Source: Quillaja saponaria (taxonomy: Eukaryota; Streptophyta; Magnoliopsida; Fabales; Quillajaceae). From it: 64,000 nucleotides of DNA. Positions 37,650-48,010 of this stretch are shown in pieces (position 1 is the first letter of the stretch; each line of letters begins with the position of its first letter). The position numbers and the translations under genes were made by a program. The notes beneath the pieces were generated by a model. That model had not been told where the DNA came from and ran no database searches. It saw only the letters and a list, made by a program, of their open reading frames with translations. The stretch is from assembly GCA_029379385.1 (NCBI GenBank), contig CM055617.1:8246001-8310000 (forward strand), in the 5' to 3' direction.

Positions 37650-38971
37650 TAATTGATTACAAAGGAAAAAAAAGAAAATTCAACATTTTGTGGATAAAGT
37701 CAGATTTTAGCTGTCGTTTTCATTGCCTTTGATGCATATCCAAGTAACTTTCTTTAGGCAGTGAAATTTCATCCAAAAAGTTATGTTTTCCAATTCCTCA
37801 TGGGCACCATGGTACGTGGAATCGTACTACTACTTTCGGTAGGCAAATTTGAAATAGATGAGTCCGTGGATGAAAATTTCTCCAAATTGTTATGGTCTTA
37901 GATGCAGATCTAGATTATCTTTAAATTTGTTGGACATGGAGGTGGGTAGTGGTAGGTGGTGATTTAGGTTAGTTCAATCATGGGCAGTGATGGAAATGTT
38001 TTGCTGTAAAATTGAAATCGAAGTAGAATAAGGGAAAAAATATAAACATAAATTATTTTGTTATTTTAATTTTTACTTTTTACTTTAAAATAAAAAATTT
38101 GTAATATGATATTTTTACATTTTTTTGTTTTAATAATATTAGATTTTATTTATATTTTTGTATACTTTTTTGTTTGTCCATTATTGTATTTATTAATCCA
38201 TGTCATTTCTATAAGTGTTATTATTAACATAATGTGACACCAGAAGTTTAATTAGTACGATTTTATAATATTTAATTTTAATTAATAAAATAATAATAAA
38301 TTTAAATTAAATTGTTTAAATAATGAAGATTTTAACAAGTAATGTAAATATCTTATATTAAAGAACTTATTGGAGCCAATGTCCTCAACATGACACCACA
38401 TTTTCTAAAAAAATTTAGAAACAAACGAGACAAAATGAAAGGTAAATCGAAAGACACAAGATATACGTTATTTGACTATTAACTCACTCTATGGAAAGAG
38501 AGTAATGCTTATTCTATAGATATGTATAAAGCTCACTCGCTCACTCTTTACAATAATAGAACCTTAAATTTATAGTCACTACAAAAATAATTATAGTTGA
38601 CTAATATAGAATTAAGGCCTAAGATTTATTATAATTTTATTTATGATTTTAATCATGATTAGACCTTAATTCTATCAATCTCAATAATAAGAAATATAAC
38701 TATTTTAACTAAGATGATTGATAATTTAATTGTAATATTATAATTAATTTCTATCAATCATCAATCAAAATCAACTTATGGGCATTATAAACTCAATTTA
38801 ATTGTAAAATAAAAACTCTTCTTTAACTCTTCTTTACTTTAGTAATATAAAAACCATACAAACCTATCAACCAACAAGAACCAAAAAAAAAAAAAAAACA
38901 ACATAATTAAAAATAAAATAAAAAAATTCCTTACATGGGCATGATGGAAGGTTCTCCGACCACCATACCTC

Positions 38972-39535
38972 TGTTAACATAGGAAAATATCCATCCAATA
39001 ATAATATGCCACGTGACATAAATGACCATGTATGCATAACTGACAAAGTACATAATTACCTGAAATGAATATGCTAATCATTCAGAATAAATAGAGAAAA
39101 TGTAACTGTCCATAAATAGTAAAAATGCAACTGTCCATAAATGAGCAAAATGTAACTATCTAAAATGAATGATCCAAGTAACTGACCAGATTTGATGAGA
39201 GGCGTATTCTCTAATTGGTGAAGGAAAGGCTATACATAGGAAAGGAAAACATTCAGGTATTCAAGCTATTCTTTTTGAACACTTTATATATTCATAGAAG
39301 AGATGTCTAACTTTATCATCAGAGGGTTCTTAGGGAAACTCTCCAACCTCTGATCCTTGTTTTATCTTATTTTTTCAGGTTTCTTCTATCTCTCATTATA
39401 GTTCGGATAGATTAGTTCGGCTCCTACCTAGCTCGGTGACCGACTTGATCAGTGTTAGGACAAAGATGGACTCATCCTCAGAGAAACCCTAAATCCAGTT
39501 GAGACATTTAAGCTTGGTTTAATTTGGATTTAACA
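38972..39535. mobile_element. Solo LTR (564 bp) inside exon 1 of copy A
   Basis: It starts TGTTAACATAGG and ends GGATTTAACA, with the inverted tips TGTTAA/TTAACA. It is flanked by ACCTC at 38967-38971 and ACCTT at 39536-39540, a 5-bp duplication with one change. Copies B and C lack it, where CTTCCTCTGCTTCTCCG is continuous, so they are natural empty sites. No internal coding is present. Confidence 0.8.
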
Positions 39536-39699
39536 ACCTTATGTGCTTCTCCGAAACCTTACAACTTCCATTTTTAGTTACTCTGAAAAAATACATACTC
39601 CTCGAATTCATTTGCTACGTGATTATCACGTGCTTCCTCTTTTTCCTCTGTTTGCTTCCTTCTATTATTTCCTTCCCTTCAAACATCATCTCCTAAAAC

Positions 39700-39947
39700 T
39701 GTTGAAATATGATTCAAAGTTTGAAAAACGAGTATTTCACTAGTTTGTTAGTTTGTTTCCTTTATTTAAGCAAGTTTTTTTACTGATGCAAATAAGTAGC
39801 TAAGTAATAGGATTTGTTGCCCAGATTTTTGCTTTGTTTATTTTATGTAAGCTTATATATAGGTACTTATTGCTTGTCGTTATTATCAAGTATCAATAGA
39901 AATAAAAGCTCTATTTTTTGTCTTTTTTTCATTCCTATTTTCTAACA
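39700..39947 (+). repeat. 5' LTR of copia element
   Basis: It starts TGTTGAAATATGATTC and ends TTTTCTAACA, preceded by AAAAC. A TATA-like TTATATATAGG lies at about 39852. Confidence 0.92.
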
Positions 39948-39950
39948 ATT

Positions 39951-39965
39951 CTGGTGTCAGAGCAA
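39951..39965 (+). other. Primer-binding site of copia element
   Basis: CTGGTGTCAGAGCAA starts three bases after the LTR. It matches the initiator-Met-type priming sequence TGGTATCAGAGC with one change. Confidence 0.8.
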
Positions 39966-40072
39966 GGTTGATTGGTAGTGAAACGTGAGGTTTGGGTCCG
40001 TTGGGTTTTGAGTGAAACATTTTTTTTTGGCACTAAAAGGAAACACATAAGGAGTGTGAGAGGAAGAGCAGA

Positions 40073-40980
40073 AATGGCAGCAAATGTTTTTCCAACGTCT
40101 TCACAGCCACTCATACCGATTTTCACAGGTGAAAAGTATGAGTTTTGAAGTATTAAGATGAAGACTCTTTTCAAGTCTCAAGACCTTTGGGATCTGGTCG
40201 AATATGGCTTCGGGGAACTAGAAGATCCAGATGAAAAGGCAGAAGAAAGATTGAAAGAAGCCAAAAGGAAGGATGCCAAAGCTTTATTTCTCATTCAACA
40301 AGCTGTCCATGAAACAATTTTCTCAAGAATTGTAGCAGCAACAATGTCGTTGGAGGCCTGACAAATTTTGACGAAGGAGTTTCAAGGTTCATAGAAGGTA
40401 ATTACGGTAAAATTGCAGACTTATCGTCGTGACTTTGAAACTTTGTCTATGAAAAGCAATGAATCTGTTCAAACTTATTTGTCTAGAGTTTCTTTTCTTG
40501 TTAATCAAATGAAGTCGTATGGTGAAGATATTTATGAAGAAACTGTTGTTGCAAAAGTTTTAAGGAGTCTTACTCCAAAGTTTGAACATATTGTTGCTGC
40601 TATTGAGGAAGCCCATGATTTATCCAATTATTCATTTGATGAACTAATGAGTTCTTTGCAAGCTCATGAAGATAGGTTGCTCAGGTCACATGAAAAGAAT
40701 GAAGAAAAAGCTTTTCAGATGAAGGGGGAGATGCTCGAAAATGCTGCTGGACGTGGTAGTGGGAGAGGTGGTTTCCGTGGAAGAGGTCGAGGAAGAGGTG
40801 GAGGCAGAAGCGGATCTAATGAAGGGAGGCAAAATAAGACCTTTAAATGTTATTACTGTAACAAGCCAGGTTATAGAGAGGCTTATTGTTGGAAAAAATA
40901 GAAGGATAAGAACAACCAAGCAAGTTTTGTAGAGGAACCAGATGAAGAAAGTAAGATGTTCATGGCCCTTTTTTAATGAG
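40073..40980 (+). pseudogene. copia gag
   Basis: The ATG is at about 40074 (MAANVFPTSSQP). Coding follows in KTLFKSQDLWDLVEYGF, YRRDFETLSMKSNESVQ and EDIYEETVVAKVLRSLTPK. After an Arg/Gly-rich stretch comes the zinc knuckle CYYCNKPGYREAYC, in which the usual His is Tyr. In-frame stops occur near 40146, 40361 and 40899 with a shift near 40400. Nucleocapsid function is lost. Confidence 0.85.
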
Positions 40981-43900
40981 AAAGAGCAGTCTAACAATGT
41001 TTGGTTTTTGGACAGCAGCTGTTCTAATCATATGTCTGGAACAAGGTCATTGTTCAAGGAGCTTGATGAGTCCGATAAAACAGATGTGACGCTAGGAGAC
41101 AGCAAGAACATTGGAGTTGAAGGTAGAGGTACCATCAACATTAAAACTAGTCAAGGTAATGCTAAGATTTTACAAGATGTGATGCTTGTTCCTGGTTTAT
41201 CTCATAATCTGCTTAGCATTGGGCAATTGATGATTAGTGGATACTCAATTTTGTTTGATGATGGTTTTTGCACTATTAAAGATAAAAAATATGGGCAAAT
41301 CACTGCTAAAGTTCCAATGGCTAAAAATAAAATGTTTCCACTAGAAGTTTCAATGATTGAGAATTATGCTATGGTTGCTAATGGTGATAAGTGAGACTCG
41401 ATTGTGGCATTTACGTTATGGGCACTTAAATATTAATGGGTTAAACCTGTTGAGTAAAAAAGAAATGGTTTTTGGCTTACCAAAACTTGAGAATCTTGGC
41501 TTTTGTGAAGGTTGTGTTTATGGAAAACAAAGTAAAAAGCCTTTTCCCGTAGGAAAGGCTTGGAGAGCCTCTAAATGTCTTGAGTTAATACATGCAGATT
41601 TGTGTAGGCCTATGAACATAGAATCTCTTGGTGGTAGTCGATATTTTCTGTTGTTTACAGATGATTACAGCCGCATGAGTTGGTTTTATATTTTGGAAAA
41701 AAAGTCTGAAGCTTTTGACAGATTCAAGAAATTCAAAGCACTTGTGGAAAGAAATAGTGGGCTTTTGATAAAGACATTGCGAACAGATAGAGGAGGTGAA
41801 TTTGTTTCAACTGATTTTTTTTTTTATTTTTTTATGAGGAAAATGGGATTTGCAGGGAGCTTACAACACCATACACACTATAACAGAACAGTGTAGCTGA
41901 AAGAAAGAATCGAACTGTGGTTGAGATAGCCAGAAGCATGATGCAAGCAAAATATATTCCTATTTATTTTTGGGCAGAAGCTGTTGCAACAAGCGGTGTA
42001 CCTTCTAAATTTGTCTCCTACAAAAACTGTTCGTAATCAAACACCATTTGAGGCTTGGATAGGTAGAAAACCAACGGTAAGCCACTTAAAAGTTTTTGGT
42101 TGTATAGCTTATGCTTTGGTCAAAACTCATTCTAGAAAATTTGATGAAAAATCTGAGAAATATATCTTTGTTGGTTATTGTTCTCAATCGAAAGCATATA
42201 AGCTCTATAACTCTATTAGTGGCAAGATTACCATTATCAGGGATGTAGTTTTTAATGAGGATGCAAGATGAATTTGGAATGAAGAAAATAAGAAGCAGCA
42301 TATTCAAGCGTTAGAAGATAATATTGCATCACCGCTGGATCCAACATCAACAATTTCCAACTCCAATACTCCTGGAAGTAGCAATTCATCTGCTCCTACA
42401 AGCAATGAATCATCATCTTCAAGGTTCATCAAGTGAAACTCCTCCAAGGAAATTCAAATCCTTGCAGGAAATTTATAAATCTTGTACTTTTGCTTTTCTT
42501 GTCTCAAACCCGATTTGCTTTGAAGAAGCTGCAAAAGGCAAGGGATGGTGCAAAGCTATGGAAGAGGAGTTGTTGGCTATTCAAAAAAATTAGACCTGGG
42601 ATTTAGTAGATTTGCCGGAAGGAAAGAATGCTATTGGGCTCAAATGGGTGTTCAGAACCAAGTATCATGCAGATGGGAGCATCCAAAAACACAAGGCAAG
42701 GCTGGTTGTAAAGGGTTATTTTCAACAGCAAGGTATCAACTTCTATGAAACTTTTTCTCCAGTTGCACACTTTGAAACGGTGAGAACCTTTTTAGCCTTA
42801 GCTATTCAATTAAATTGGCCAGTGTACCAATTTGATGTTAAATCTGTTTTTTTGAACGATGACTTGGAAGAAGAAGTTTATGTCTCACAGCCTAAAGGTT
42901 TTGTAGCTAATGGCAATGAAGATAAAGTTTACAGGTTAAAAAAGGCGCTTTATGGTTTAAAGCAAGCACCACGGGCATGGTACTTCAAAATTGACTCTTT
43001 TTTTCAAGAAATTGGATTTGAAAGAAATGAAAATGAGCTTACACTTTATTTGAAGAAGAATGGTAATGATGAATTTCTGGTGGCATGTCTCTACGTTGAT
43101 GATATGATTTATATGGGTTCTTGTAAGTTTATTATTGTTGAGTTTAAGACTTGCATGATGAAGAAATTTGAAATGACAAATTTAAGTTTATTGCATTATT
43201 TTCTTGGTCTTGAAGTGAAACAAGGTTTTGATGGGATCTTTATTTCACAAAGAAAATATACAGTGGATCTTTTGAAGAAACTTAATATGCTGAACTGCAA
43301 AGTAGAAGTTACACCCATGAATGTGAATGAAAAGTTGAGTCAAGATAATAGTGCTGAAGTTGTGAAAGCAACATATTTTAGGAGTCTTGTTGGAGATTTG
43401 AACTATTTATCCCATATTAGACCAGATATTGCTTTCTCGGTTGGAGTTGTGTCCAGATTTATGCATAACCCAAGCAACCTTCATCTTGGAGCTGCAAAGA
43501 GAATTTTAAGATATGTAGCAGGAACTGCAGAGCTAGGAATTTGGTACTCCAAAGTATCAAATTTTAAATTGACAGGTTTCACTGACAGTGATCATGCAGG
43601 TTGTATGTATGATAGAAAAAGCACATCTGGTTTCTTGTTCAATCTTGGGTCAGGTGCAATTTCATGGAGTTCAAAGAAGCAGGAGGTGGTAGCTTTATCA
43701 ACATCAGAGACTGAATATATTGCATCAACAACATCAGCCAGTCAAGCAGTTTGGCTAAGGAGGCTTCTTGCTAATTTCAATCAGAAGCAAGCTGGAACAA
43801 CAGAGATCTTTTGTGACAGCACGTCAGCTATTACAATGACGAAGAATCAAGCTTACCATAGCAGAACAAAGCACATTGGCGTTCGTTATCACTTCATTCG

Positions 43901-44060
43901 GAGTCTTGTTACCAATGGAGAAATTGTGCTGAAGTCTTGTCATACAAAAGAACAAGTTGTTGATATACTGACAAAGGCGCTTCCGCTGGAAAAACATGAG
44001 AACTTCAAAAAACATATGGGAGTTTGTAACTTTGAATCAAGGGGGAGTGTTGAAATATGA
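40981..44060 (+). pseudogene. copia pol: protease, integrase, reverse transcriptase, RNase H
   Basis: The protease site reads VWFLDSSCSNHMSG, where DSG is expected. Integrase has the His/Cys zinc region (LRYGHLN...FCEGCVYGK) and core DDYSRMSWFYIL and TDRGGEFVSTDF. Frameshifts fall near 41390 and 41880-41990. Reverse transcriptase lies in a 482-codon open frame at 42612-44060 with FDVKSVFLNDDLEEEVYVSQ, KALYGLKQAPRAWY and CLYVDDMIYMGS. RNase H follows (TGFTDSDHAGCMYDRKSTSG, LSTSETEYIA). The RT/RNase H block alone is uninterrupted. Confidence 0.93.
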
Positions 44061-44294
44061 TTCAAAGTTTGAAAAGCAAGTATTTCACTGGTTTGTTAGT
44101 TTGTTTCCTTTATTTAAGTAAGTTTTTTACTAATGCAAATAAGTAGCTAAGTAGTGGGATTTGTTGCCCAGATTTTTGCTTTGTTTGTTTTATGTAAACC
44201 TATATATAGGCACTTCTTGCTTGTTGTTATTATCAAGTATCAATAGAAATAAAAGCTCTGTTTTTTGTCTCTTTTTCATTCTTTTTTTCCAACA
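44048..44294 (+). repeat. 3' LTR of copia element
   Basis: It starts TGTTGAAATATGATTC directly after the polypurine tract AAGGGGGAG (about 44039-44047) and ends TTTTTCCAACA before the right AAAAC duplication. Confidence 0.92.
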
Positions 44295-45589
44295 AAAACT
44301 ACATCGATCCTCCTAGAAACTACAACTACAACCATGTCGTACCAGCTAGCAACAACGACGAAGGCCACCACTTTGCAGCTGATGTCCATAATAAATGACG
44401 TCCCTAATTAGTTCTCAGAAGTACGAAGTTGTTCGATCTATAGCCCAGAGGATAATTGAAGAGAATCAGAAGAGGGAACCGAGGCTTTACAGTGATGTCA
44501 ACTGTAAGGCATTTCATGCAGATTTTTCGAGGACACTTAATCAACTCGAAGTCGTTTTAGTTGAGTAAGAGTGAGAGAAGGCTGAGGATGCCGGTTCGGG
44601 GGCTAGACCTGCTAAGTACCAACTGGGCCGGGTTTTGAACGGGGTAAAATTATTTGGAAATTGTGCATGGAGAATGTGTTTCAAGGTGAGAACCGGAGTG
44701 ATGAACTATTTGGGTGGTTCGATAGAGAAGTTAGCAGTTGAGATTCTTTGGTTGGTACAGAAATTAGTTGCTTGTGGTTATGCTGAAGAAATTGTTTGGA
44801 AGTTGGTAGCAGCATCTAATTTGGGTCGGCTCTCTCTTTCAGTCGAGCCGCAGTTACAAGGCTCTCTTTTAACGTAGGTATATACTTTCTTTTTGTCCCA
44901 CTAAATTTATTTATTGTTACCTTATCTTTTTGCCATTTCCTATAATTAGTATGAAATTCCTAAAATAAAATTATTCTTTTTTTTTTTGTTTTATTTACTG
45001 TTTTGATCGTTCAAAAGTATATCAGTTCTTAGTTGATTCTTCAAAAAATTTCAGTCAATTTAATCTTCCAAGATTCAAAATTTCTTAATCAAGTTTTATT
45101 TTTTCATTTACATGTTATGAATTAAAAAAATAATCATACTTGACATAAAGATAATAACATACATTAATTATTTTTATATCTTACAAAATATTTTTTGGTA
45201 ATTTTATTATTTATTTTTTGTATAGCATGAGAATGAGATGATGTAATTTGATTAAAAATTCTGAATCTTATCTTAAATGATTAAATTGAATTCTATTTCT
45301 TATATTTATATTTACATGATTATATTTTTGAGAAGTGTATGACATGTTTCATTTTGTAAAATTATTCAAAAAACAAAAATTAAATAGAAAAACAAATACA
45401 AGGTGGAAAGTTGAAACGAAGAACAATACTACTTTTTTTCCTAATTAAGAAGACAAAACAAGACTTACATGTTTCATTTTGAGGTTGTTTTTGTGGTTGT
45501 GTTGCAACTTTTGCAATTGCATGTACTTCAAGTATTAATTAACATGTGGTCCTGATGTTATGAGTTAGTTGTTGTGGTTGTAAACTAGC

Positions 45590-45806
45590 ATGTTCAGAAT
45601 GAGGCATTGGCATGGAGATTGATACCAATGTAAAGAGGGAAGAGGTGAAGAATCTGGTCAATGAGTTGATGGAGGGAGAAAAGGGGAAGGAAATGAAGCA
45701 AAAGGCCATGGAGTGGAAGAAAAAGGCAGAGGATGCCACTGGCCCAAATGGTTCGGCCTCTTACATGAATTGGGATAAACTGATTAAGGAGGTGCTGCTG
45801 AAATGA
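45590..45806 (+). pseudogene. 3'-terminal fragment of a UGT85-type glycosyltransferase fused to copy A intron
   Basis: The last ~68 codons of a UGT are present with an intact stop: GIGMEIDTNVKREEVKNLVN ... KLIKEVLLK, ending at 45806. They align with 61745-61949 of the intact UGT downstream (GIGMEIDTNVKRDEVEKLVN). There is no PSPG box or N-terminal part. The boundary with copy A intron sequence (GTTAGTTGTTGTGGTTG) is at about 45585. It is a rearrangement scar showing that another UGT copy once existed here. Confidence 0.9.
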
Positions 45807-46950
45807 AAACTGAAGTATTTTTGAGTAATTGTACTTCATGTCTTTGTTTCAGAAATTTCAGAACTTCTGGAACCTTGCTTTACTAAATAACTAACGCATT
45901 AGTGTTTGGCATACCATATCAAAATTTATTATAAGTTCAGTGCTTTTCATTCATGTTCTTCAGTAAAATTTTAGTACCTTTATAATCTATAACTTGAAAG
46001 TTCAAGCAGCACAATGCTTTCTATCTTTCATTATTTTATAAGAGGGTTCTTCAAAATACTCAACACACATAAATCAGTGTCACTCGGAGAGATAGCCGAC
46101 ACATTAACCTAGCAAATTTGCTCTGGTGTCGTACTCAGCACTACGGCTCAAAGAAAGCAATACACAACATTTAATATAATTCTAAATTGAAAATAAAACT
46201 ATGATACATTTATCATATGTGAATTTATTCCAATATACGATTTACAAATAAAATGCTCAGGTAGTGGAGTTATCGATCAATAAAACTATGCTTGCACCAA
46301 CATAAACTAAAAAGTGAAATACACTGATCAGGAACTTGGTGCAGCTTAATTTCTATGCTACTGAAAGTTTTGCTTATCAGAAACTGAGCCTCTTCAACTA
46401 GCCTCTTTACCACTTCAGAAGCAGATTTCCCATACATGTTTGGAACAGTACATGCAAAACGCCGAATCTCTTTTCTATTGAACAAGAAATTAAATTCAAA
46501 CACAGAATTATGTAAGATTCCATCATTATAGAAAATTTTATTTTCTTGTCATAATATTTAAATTATTAATAGATTTACTAATATTATTTTTCTCATTTAT
46601 AAAAATTATACAATGTTTCAATTTGCATTTTAATGATAATATTTTCTTCAAAACTTTTATTTTTTTATTATTGTATTACATATTAAAGAATATACTAAAA
46701 TTGGATAAATATAGAGATTTTAATTGTTAGTAAAAGAAAAGTAGATAAAAGAAGAAACAAGAGATAAAAAATAAAAAAAACTTACAATAGGGATAGTTTA
46801 GTATGTTCTAAGTTAATTGTTTGATTTTATAGCTAATTTGGATGATTGGTGGTTATTGTTAGTTATAACTCAAATAAGGAGTTATGTACCTAATTTGATA
46901 GTTTGTTATTGCAAAACAGGTGGTAGTTCGTGGAGTAAAGTACAATTGAC
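45807..46950. other. Intergenic, no gene recognised
   Basis: The first 200 bp look like UGT 3' flank. A minus-strand frame at 46503-46270 (with KSASEVVKRLVEEAQFLISK) may be an exon relic of something else, but I cannot assign it. The rest is AT-rich. Confidence 0.5.
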
Positions 46951-48010
46951 TCTAAAAAATAAGTATTTATGGCACATTTGGAAAGAAAAAAAAATGAACA
47001 GGACATTTTGGTGCATTAAAGATAAAATTGGGGCTTTTAATATTTTTCTCAACCTTATTCTTTAACCATTAGTTTTTCATCCATCAAAGGGAGAGAAATT
47101 GAATCTTAGTGTTATTTCAGTCAATTTCAAGAAAGCAAAGTATAATTTACTCTAACTGATTAAAAAAAAAAAAATTCAAAATTTTGTAGGTAAAGTTAGA
47201 TTTGACAAGCCTTTCGTTGTCTTTGATGCATACCACATAACTTTCTTTGGGTGGTGAAATTTGATACAAAAAGTTATGTTTTCCTCATGGTCACCATGGT
47301 ATGTAGAATGGAACCACTTTAAGTACGCTAGTTGGGAATTGGTCGGTGAAAATGTCTGTGAATTTATTGGTCTTAGATGTAGATCTAGATTATCTTAAAT
47401 TTGTTTGGACATAAGGAGGTGGGTAGTGGTGAGGGGTGATTTAGGTTAGTTCAATCATGGTGGCGGTGGATATGTTTTGCTGTAAATTTAAAAGTCCACG
47501 ATGAATAAGGAAAAAATATAAACAATTTTTTTTTCTTATTTTATATTTTTCCTTTTAACTTTTTTCAATAATATTAGATTTTATTTATAATTTTATATAA
47601 TTTGTTGTAATATCACGTGTTAATTTTTTTTTATCTATCATAGCATCTATTAGTCATGTCATTTTTATCAATGTTATTACTAATAGAGTGTGATTACCGA
47701 ACTCAATTGGTACAATTTTATAATAATTGATTTTAATTAAATAAAATATTAAAAATTATATTATTTAAACAATTGATATTTTAAAAAATAGTATAAGGTT
47801 AAAGAACTTAATGGAGCCGATGTCCTCACCACGGAGGCACCCTTTCAACTGGACCCATCCTCTTCTCTCAGTCCTCGCATGTTAACATCACTAATCACCC
47901 ACACAACCTTAGTATCACCTTCACATCAAGGACTCTACTTTTATTTAAATAATATAAAAACCATACGAACCCATCAACCAACAAAAACAAAACAAAAAGG
48001 ACTCTCCCAC

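Larger units (their letters stand above)
39700..44294 (+). mobile_element. Ty1/copia LTR retrotransposon inserted in exon 1 of copy A
   Basis: Its LTRs (39700-39947 and 44048-44294) are flanked by the exact 5-bp duplication AAAAC at 39695-39699 and 44295-44299. Copies B and C have the uninterrupted site CCCAAAACTA. Integrase precedes reverse transcriptase, the order that defines Ty1/copia. At 4.6 kb it is near full length but carries stops and frameshifts, so it is not autonomous. By eye the two LTRs differ at roughly 7 percent of sites. Confidence 0.95.
38944..44876 (+). pseudogene. Copy A of uncharacterised two-exon plant gene (exon 1 only, doubly interrupted)
   Basis: The coding start MEGSPTTIPL at 38944 is cut after about nine codons by a solo LTR (38972-39535). 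The frame resumes at LLRNLTTSIFSYSEK and is cut again at 39700 by a copia element. After 44300 it continues as NYIDPPR...NHVVPASNNDEGH. A 16-bp deletion relative to copies B and C at about 44372 breaks the frame. The later part (KYEVVRSIAQRIIEEN, KLAVEILWLVQKLVACGY) still shows the family. Exon 2 is missing: the intron runs into a UGT fragment at about 45585. I do not recognise a function for this family. It has a hydrophobic N-terminus and an alpha-helical body. Confidence 0.85.
37500..45585 (+). repeat. Segmental duplication unit A
   Basis: It is homologous to 46950-51486 (unit B) and 51487-56580 (unit C). Shared landmarks include a block with CACCATGGTA and GTTATGGTCTTAGATGCAGATC, the gene's two exons (only exon 1 here), and the intron with GTGGTCCTGATGTTATGAGTTAG. 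Unit A is enlarged by a solo LTR and a copia element, and ends abruptly inside the intron where UGT sequence follows. Confidence 0.85.

Noticed and set aside
46270..46503. Minus-strand frame with SASEVVKRLVEEAQFLISK
   Set aside because: It has a helix-like composition but I recognise no family, splice partner or start context. It is kept only as a note in the intergenic entry.
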